DNA from: Rhizomys pruinosus
Lineage: Eukaryota > Chordata > Mammalia > Rodentia > Spalacidae
Direction of reading: 5' to 3'
Length of the DNA: 64,000 nt
Assembly (NCBI GenBank): GCA_009823505.1
Contig: VZQC01011003.1
Location: 2,785,942-2,849,941, forward strand
Shown here in pieces: positions 59,305 through 64,000 of this stretch. The notes beneath the pieces are model-generated. The model worked only from the letters and a program-made list of their open reading frames with translations, was not told the origin of the DNA and searched no databases. The translations under genes were made by a program, and so were the position numbers. The first letter of the stretch is position 1, and every line of letters begins with the position of its first letter.

Positions 59305-59560
59305 TGGGGCTGGAGAGATGGCCTAGCGGTTAAGAGCGCCGACCGCTCTTGCAGAGGACCCGGGTTCAATCCCCAGCACCCACATGGCGGCCAAGAACTG
59401 TCTGAAACTCCAATTCCAGGAGAACTCCAGTTCCAGGGGAATCCAACACCCTCTTCTGACCTCTGAGGCATTGCACGACACGGGTGCACAAACCTACATG
59501 CAGACAGTACATTCATACACATACAGAAATAAATAAAAAAATTTTAAATAAATAAATAAA
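59305..59560 (+). mobile_element. B2 SINE with 17-bp duplication
   Basis: Near-consensus: GGCCTAGCGGTTAAGAGCGC and both 17-bp units. AAAGTTAGTTCTG and AAAGTTACTTCTG flank it. Confidence 0.96.
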
Positions 59561-59675
59561 TAAAGTTACTTCTGGGCAAGAAACACTTTTGGCTTTTCCT
59601 GTCACTGAAATTGACATTTTAACTTAAAATTCCAAATATCAATAATAAGTAATTAGAAAATAAAGAACTAAAATT

Positions 59676-59825
59676 TGCAGGGCATAGTGGCACACACCTT
59701 TAATCCCAGCACTCAGGAGTCAGAGGCAGAGGCAGGTGGATCTCTTTAAGTTCAAGGCCAGCCTGGTCTACATAGTGAGTTCCAGGCCAGCTGGGAGTAT
59801 AGGGAGACCTTGTCTCAAAAACCTG
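59676..59825 (+). mobile_element. B1 SINE
   Basis: TTGCAGGGCATAGTGGCACA to CTTGTCTCAAAAACC. Confidence 0.93.
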
Positions 59826-59984
59826 TTATTGAGAAGGCACCTAAAGTAAAAAGAAACAGTTTTATATGTAGACCATTAGACTAAATCTTTGTGGAGAAGG
59901 GGTAGCTTTAGATAGCAAACTCAAAATGAGGAAACCAATTTAAAAAAAAAAGAACTACCATTTATTTAAGAGTGTCTGTAAGAT

Positions 59985-60170
59985 CCTAGAATCTATATAA
60001 AATGCCTTGTTTAATCACCAGTAAACCCATGAATATGGGTTATTTTTTTTCCAGTTTACAAATGAGAAAAATCAAGTTCCAGGGTCACTAAGAAAACTTC
60101 TTGAAGCTCCACAGGTAGTAACTGGCAGAACTGAAATATGAATCTCAGTCTGACTCCCCAAAGTGTTGCT
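59985..60170 (+). mobile_element. MIR-like SINE, ancient
   Basis: TTACAAATGAGAAAAATCAA, GGGTCACTAAGAAAAC and CAGTCTGACTCCCCAAAG resemble the MIR 3' half. Confidence 0.7.
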
Positions 60171-60429
60171 GCTCTACCACAGGGCACCCTTTAGTAGAAG
60201 GGTCCTCCCCTGCTCATCATATGTTCTGTGACCTAGCTACCTGATGGTTGAACTCCAGGATTTTCATTTGGTGTCTTTTTGGTTATGTAATGAACAGTTC
60301 TGACAAAATCAGATACTTTAATTTGCCATGTTTTTGATACCTGCTATGCCAGAGAGACTTGAACTATAGTGAAAACTAAAAATGTGAGTTTCTTTTCTGT
60401 TATTTATGAATTGTAGGGTTTTTTTTCAG

Positions 60430-60510
60430 AACTTTATGAAATCTTCCTTTCAAGAGCGAAAGAACGGTGGAAAAGCTTCAGTGAAACAAATTCTGAGAAT
60501 GATACAGAAG
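60430..60510 (+). CDS. TBC1D12: TBC1D12 internal exon F
   Basis: An 81-nt exon between GTTTTTTTTCAG and GTATGTGG. It completes the Glu codon of exon E and encodes [20 protein letters not shown] and SENDTE, ending with the G of the next Gly codon. [19 protein letters not shown] is the second helix region of the TBC domain in TBC1D12; the acidic SENDTE loop is where TBC1D12 and TBC1D14 (GGSEVENED) differ. Both ends are in phase 1, so this is the only exon in the window that could be skipped or duplicated without a frameshift (27 residues). A damaged partial copy sits about 7.1 kb upstream. Catalytic fingers follow in later exons outside the window. Confidence 0.95.
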
Positions 60511-60541
60511 GTATGTGGTTTTCTTAAATAACTTGAAGAAG

Positions 60542-60808
60542 GGGGCTGGAGAGATGGTTTGGCAGCAGTTAAGGGCACTGACTGCTTTTTAGAGGACCCG
60601 GGTTCGATTCTCAGCACCTACATGGTGGCTAAGAGCCTTCTTAGGCTGGACATGGTGGTGCACGCCTTTAATCCCAGCACTCGGGAGGCAGAGGCAGGCA
60701 GATCTCTGTGAGATAAAGGACAGCCTGGTCTACATAGCGAGCTTCAGGCCAGCTGGCACTAAAGGGAGACCCTATCTCAAAAAGACCAATAATAATAATA
60801 ACAATAGT
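60542..60808 (+). mobile_element. Composite B2-B1 SINE (copy e)
   Basis: GGGGCTGGAGAGATGGTTTG to GTGGCTAAGAGCCTTCTTA joins GGCTGGACATGGTGGTGCAC at about 60644; B1 runs to CTATCTCAAAAAGACC and an AAT-rich tail. AATAACTTGAAGAAG (60527-60541) and AATAATTTGAAGAAG (60809-60823) flank the whole. It starts only 31 bp after exon F. Confidence 0.92.
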
Positions 60809-60877
60809 AATAATTTGAAGAAGACCATCCAGTTACTGAATATAATTATGTGATTTTACACATGTCAGAAACCTTGA

Positions 60878-61032
60878 AGCCGGGCGTGGTGGCGCACGCC
60901 TTTAATCCTAGCACTTGGGAGGCAGAGGCAGGTGGATCTTTGTGAGTTCAAGGCCAGCCTGGTCTACAGAGTGAGTTCCAGGACAGCTGGGACTACAAGG
61001 AGACCCTGTCTCGAAAAGACCAAAAAAAAAAA
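60878..61032 (+). mobile_element. B1 SINE, young
   Basis: AGCCGGGCGTGGTGGCGCAC to CTGTCTCGAAAAGACC. AGAAACCTTGA stands at 60867-60877 and 61033-61043. Confidence 0.96.
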
Positions 61033-61096
61033 AGAAACCTTGATAACTGCTTCATGTACTTTATCTCATTTAATAGTAATATCCTGTTTATTTGTT

Positions 61097-61231
61097 TTCA
61101 GACTGGGTCTCTGTGTAGCCCAAGTTGGCTTTGAATTTTCTATATAGTCCAGGCTGGCCTCCATCTCACAGAGAGCGATGAGGCTCTGTCTCCCAGGTGC
61201 TGGGATTAAAGGCATGTACCATCAGTTCAGC
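61097..61231 (-). mobile_element. B1 SINE, old
   Basis: TTTTCAGACTGGGTCTCTGT to ACCATCAGTTCAGC. Confidence 0.87.
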
Positions 61232-61365
61232 TTAATAACCTTTTAAGTAGGTGATTGTCCTATGTTACGGTATGGGAAACTGAGACTTAAAGAAGCAGTA
61301 AGTCAAAAGCAGAGAAGCTGGGATACAAGCCAGATTTGCTTTACCCCAGAACCCAGGATTTCAGT
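61232..61365 (+). mobile_element. MIR-like SINE, ancient
   Basis: GTTACGGTATGGGAAACTGA and GAAGCTGGGATACAAGCCAG resemble a diverged MIR. Confidence 0.6.
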
Positions 61366-61585
61366 TACAACAGTGAGCCTAAAGGGCGAAGTATTTTTAG
61401 GCAAAGCTTTTGTTTCAAAGTTGATGTGCTTCATGCTCACTTTGAAACTCATCTTTCCCTGTCCATTGACCTAATATAGTATGTATAGTTTTTACTGTGC
61501 TTTGGTTTATTATTTGTTCATTTAATTCATCCGTAGCACTCATCTTTACCTCTGACTTGTCAGTTATGTTTCCTTAATCATTTTA
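61366..61585. other. Intron without recognised repeats
   Basis: Unique-looking; its right end TCCTTAATCATTTTA is the left target duplication of the L1 that follows. Confidence 0.5.
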
Positions 61586-61792
61586 TTTTTTTCACATAAA
61601 TTTATTTTTATTTTTTTAACAAATCTAGACCAGTGTCGTCGTCCCCCATTCCCCCACCCCACCAGAGCTCATGCATTCTGCCAAACATGCTTTTCATCTC
61701 TGTCTCAGTCTTTCTCAGTATTCTCCATGAGAAAGTTGACTGTTTTGAGCAGAAGTTCACTGTTTCAGTCAGTTCTTCGATGCAGTCCTTTC

Positions 61793-61827
<35 letters not shown>

Positions 61828-61939
61828 CCAATATGCATCACTCCCAACTGCTTTGGACAAAAGCTCAGGGGGCCATACACAAAAAATACTTACAACTAGG
61901 TAATTGGCACTAGCATCCACAGATGAGGGATACCATTTG
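61586..61939 (-). mobile_element. L1 3' end, 5'-truncated insertion
   Basis: On the minus strand it starts GACAAATGGTATCCCTCATC and TGTGGATGCTAGTGCCAATT, the end of L1 ORF2/3' UTR (compare GTGTCCCTCATTTGTGGATG at 53801), and finishes in an A-rich tail. TCCTTAATCATTTTA (61571-61585) and TCCTTTAATCATTTTA (61940-61955) are its target duplications. A minus-strand open frame of 90 codons with an Asn run from the (AAC)n is incidental. Confidence 0.85.
61794..61826. repeat. (GTT)n microsatellite inside the L1 3' UTR
   Basis: Eleven GTT units. Confidence 0.95.
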
Positions 61940-62062
61940 TCCTTTAATCATTTTAAAGAAAAACTTTTTCCTTGCATCATAGTTCATTAAATTTAGGCAA
62001 ATTTATTTAGTTATTGGTTATACTTGGATAGTGAGAATCATTTTCCTTTAAGTCACTTGTTT

Positions 62063-62275
62063 GTTTCTTTGTTCATTTAGAAAGGATTTCCTTTAAGGTG
62101 TCTTTGAACTCTCTACATAGCTGAGAATTACATTGAATTTATGGTTCTCCTACCTCCACCTGAGCTCATAGGTATTAGCTTCCATGTCCTGATTATGTGG
62201 TGCTGGAGACTGAACTGAGGGCTTCATTCATGCTAAGTGAGCACTGTCCCAACTAAGATATGTCCCCAGTCCACT
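62063..62275 (-). mobile_element. B4-type SINE, old
   Basis: TCTTTGAACTCTCTACATAG and a reverse ID-like end (GAGACTGAACTGAGGGCTTC, GATATGTCCCCAGTCC). Confidence 0.72.
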
Positions 62276-62292
62276 CTTTAAAAATATTTATT

Positions 62293-62575
62293 GGGGCTGG
62301 AGAGATGGCCTAGTGGTTAAGAGCGCCGACCGCTCTTACAGAGGACCCGGGTTCGATCCCCAGCACCCACATGGCGGCTGAGAACCGTCTGAAGCTCCAA
62401 TTCCAGGAGAACTCCAGTTCCAGGGGAATCCGAGACCCTCTTCTGACCTCCGCGGCGTTGCATGACACGGGTGCACAGACTTGCATGCAGACAGTACATT
62501 CATACACATACAGAAATAAATAAAAAAATTAATAAAAAAAAAATTAAAAAAAAAAATAAAAAAAATAAAAATATT
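62293..62575 (+). mobile_element. B2 SINE with 17-bp duplication, young, long tail
   Basis: GGCCTAGTGGTTAAGAGCGC with intact GGGTTCGATCCCCAGC and both 17-bp units, then about 55 bp of A/T tail. AAAATATTTATT and AAAATATTTTTT flank it. Confidence 0.96.
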
Positions 62576-62583
62576 TTTTTATC

Positions 62584-62740
62584 AGCCGGGCGTGGTGGTG
62601 CACGCCTTTAATCCTAGCACTTGGGAGGCAGAGGCACACGGATTTCTGTGAGTTCGAGGCCAGCCTGGTCTACAGAGTGAGTTCCAGGACAGCCAGAGCT
62701 ATGGGGAGACCTTGTCTCAAAAAGACAAGAAAAAAAAATT
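62584..62740 (+). mobile_element. B1 SINE, young
   Basis: AGCCGGGCGTGGTGGTGCAC to CTTGTCTCAAAAAGAC. Confidence 0.95.
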
Positions 62741-62747
62741 ATTTATA

Positions 62748-62915
62748 GCCTGGCATGGTGATGCACACCTTTAATCCCAGCACTTGGGAGGCAGAGGCAG
62801 GTAGATCACTGTGAGTTCAAGGCCAGCCTGGTCTACAAAGTGAGTTCCAGGACAGCTGGGGCTGCAGGGAAACAGTATCTCAAAAAGACAAAAAAAAAAA
62901 ACAAAAAAAAAAAAA
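62748..62915 (+). mobile_element. B1 SINE
   Basis: TAGCCTGGCATGGTGATGCA to GTATCTCAAAAAGAC and a long A tail. Confidence 0.94.
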
Positions 62916-62917
62916 AT

Positions 62918-63140
62918 GGGGGCTGGAGAGATAGCTCAGCAGTTAAGAGCACCGACTGCTCTTGCAAAGGACCCGGGTTCGATTCCCAGCACCCACATGG
63001 CATCTAAGAACCGTCTTTAACTCCAGTTCCAGGGGAATCTGATGCCTTCTTCTGACCTCCGCAGCATTGCACGACACGGGTACACCAACCTACATGCAGA
63101 CAGTATACTCATACACATAAAAAAATAATAAATTTAAAAA
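62918..63140 (+). mobile_element. B2 SINE, GGCTCAG/CTAAGAACC form
   Basis: GGGGGCTGGAGAGATAGCTC with ATCTAAGAACCGTCTTTAAC. It is a full-length relative of the composite's B2 half. AAATTATTTATA flanks the B1-B2 pair. Confidence 0.94.
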
Positions 63141-63399
63141 ATTATTTATAAAAAATAAATTCACTTTTCCCTATAAGCAAAACTCTAAAAATGAATGCAG
63201 CTTTGGATGAGGTAATAATTCTCCCGTTAGTTTTCTATAAGCATGTTAAATGCTTTAGTTTTAGGAAGGTGATATTAAGGAAGGGAAAATTGATTAGATG
63301 GTTGAAGACTTGACTTTGAGGATCATCCCAAGCCCTGATAGCTATCTTAGTTATTTGTGAATAACTAAAAATGCAAGGAAAGTGAAGAGATAAGAAATT

Positions 63400-63542
63400 T
63401 TATAAGCAAGTGTAATAGCATATGCCTTTAATCACAGCACTTTGGAAGCAGAGGCAGGCTTTTTGAGTTTGAGGACAACCTGATCTACATAGCAAGTTCT
63501 AGACCAGTGGGGCAACATTGTGAGACCCTGTCTCAAAAGGAG
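63400..63542 (+). mobile_element. B1 SINE, old
   Basis: AAGCAAGTGTAATAGCATAT to CCTGTCTCAAAAGG. Confidence 0.86.
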
Positions 63543-63589
63543 AATCTGTATTAGCAGGGTCTCAGTTGTTTCATTGTTTTGTTGTTTTG

Positions 63590-63692
63590 ATTTGGTTTTT
63601 TGAGATAGGCTCTTATTTTATACAGCACAGGCTAGATTTGAACTTGTGAATCTGCTGCCTCAGCCTCCTGAGGGCTGGGATTGCAGGTGTCT
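63590..63692 (-). mobile_element. B1-like SINE, old
   Basis: GGTTTTTTGAGATAGGCTCT and GGGCTGGGATTGCAGGTGTC. Confidence 0.75.
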
Positions 63693-63745
63693 AAGAATGT
63701 CTCAATATTATTTTAATCAAATTTTTTAAAATTATATAAATTAAG

Positions 63746-63810
63746 ACCGGGGATATAGCTCAGTTCTAGAACATTCCCCAGAACCAAAACCAAACCAAAA
63801 CAAAACAAAG
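63746..63810 (+). mobile_element. ID SINE, internally deleted
   Basis: GACCGGGGATATAGCTCAGT, then CCCCAGAACC and an AAAACC/AAAACAAAG tail. Confidence 0.78.
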
Positions 63811-63849
63811 CAAGAATTATATGAATTAATATGACCAAAATTGACATCT

Positions 63850-63970
63850 GAAATTAAGCCTATAATCCTAATACTTGAGGAGATAGTGGCAGGAGGATCA
63901 AGGTACAAAGTTGCCATCAGGTAAGTGAGACCAGCCTGGAGTACGAGACCCTGTCTAGCAAAAAGAACAA
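63850..63970 (+). mobile_element. B1-like SINE, old
   Basis: AAGCCTATAATCCTAATACT and GTGAGACCAGCCTGGAGTAC, ending CCTGTCTAGCAAAAAG. Confidence 0.7.
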
Positions 63971-64000
63971 AACACAAAGCAATTTTTAAATGGAATTTTT

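Larger units (their letters stand above)
54691..60490. repeat. ~5.8 kb direct duplication, clean second copy
   Basis: Opens with about 17 TA units, then matches 47688-53404 throughout. This copy is regular, its SINEs keep intact diagnostic motifs and target duplications, and it carries the functional exon F, so it is the one to trust. Confidence 0.93.
1..64000 (+). other. TBC1D12: TBC1D12 gene, internal part (introns plus six coding exons)
   Basis: Six exons in the same orientation, with compatible phases and AG/GT borders, join into one continuous frame of about 209 codons. The product matches my knowledge of TBC1D12 far better than its paralogue TBC1D14, which has, for example, KPAEEAQKHRQQYEEM where this locus has [16 protein letters not shown]. 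The family are Rab-GAP-like proteins; TBC1D12 has been reported to bind Rab11 on recycling endosomes and to influence neurite outgrowth (recalled family knowledge). The window lacks the large N-terminal exon, the promoter, the catalytic half of the TBC domain and the 3' UTR. Exon lengths are 124, 116, 83, 118, 107 and 81 nt; only the last is a multiple of three. The intron between exons A and B is about 20.8 kb and that between E and F about 15.2 kb, the latter probably inflated by a duplication. Confidence 0.92.

Noticed and set aside
10918..60510. TBC1D14 as the identity of the gene
   Set aside because: Paralogue-specific positions ([43 protein letters not shown]) fit TBC1D12 rather than TBC1D14.
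61608..61880. 90-codon minus-strand frame with poly-Asn
   Set aside because: Lies within a 5'-truncated L1 3' end flanked by target duplications; the Asn run is the (AAC)n microsatellite.

Overview
This is a 64 kb piece of a mammalian nuclear genome, from a muroid rodent that is not an obvious house mouse or brown rat. Rodent SINEs (B1, B2, B3/B4, ID) fill most of it. The dominant B2 form carries a 17-bp internal duplication and a distinctive 3' part that I cannot assign to a species. There is no bacterial, plasmid or phage character, no CpG island or promoter, and no complete gene.

The only gene is an internal part of TBC1D12 on the + strand, a TBC-domain (Rab-GAP family) protein. Six coding exons with canonical AG/GT borders and matching phases are present: A 10918-11041, B 31793-31908, C 39307-39389, D 43140-43257, E 45146-45252 and F 60430-60510 (629 nt in all). 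Joined, they read from ..[10 protein letters not shown].. through the start of the TBC domain ([17 protein letters not shown]) to ..[10 protein letters not shown]. The 5' end, the catalytic arginine and glutamine fingers and the stop codon lie outside the window. Everything else is intron.

Layout: 1-2040 is a tandem array of a 249-bp unit. 2041-10917 is intron with SINEs, an RPL23A processed pseudogene, an intact solo MaLR LTR, an old L1 split by an MLT1 LTR, and a 38-bp minisatellite. 11042-31792 is a SINE-dense intron with a 2.1 kb direct duplication whose second copy is error-laden. 31909-39306 holds a second MaLR LTR and a roughly 850-bp CCTTT/CTTT tract. 39390-45145 is relatively repeat-poor around exons D and E. 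45253-60429 holds an AAAGG tract and a direct duplication of about 5.8 kb (47688-53404 and about 54727-60490) that includes exon F. The first copy of exon F is frameshifted and ends at an N.

The most interesting biological signal is a recurrent composite SINE: the first ~100 nt of B2 fused directly to a complete B1, seen six times with the junction at nearly the same B2 position. Four of the six are flanked by target-site duplications around the whole composite, so they moved as units. The most important technical signal is that parts of the sequence (1-1310, about 7735-8345, about 20430-22740, about 46550-53404) look like unpolished long-read gap fill. Both large duplications may therefore be assembly artefacts.
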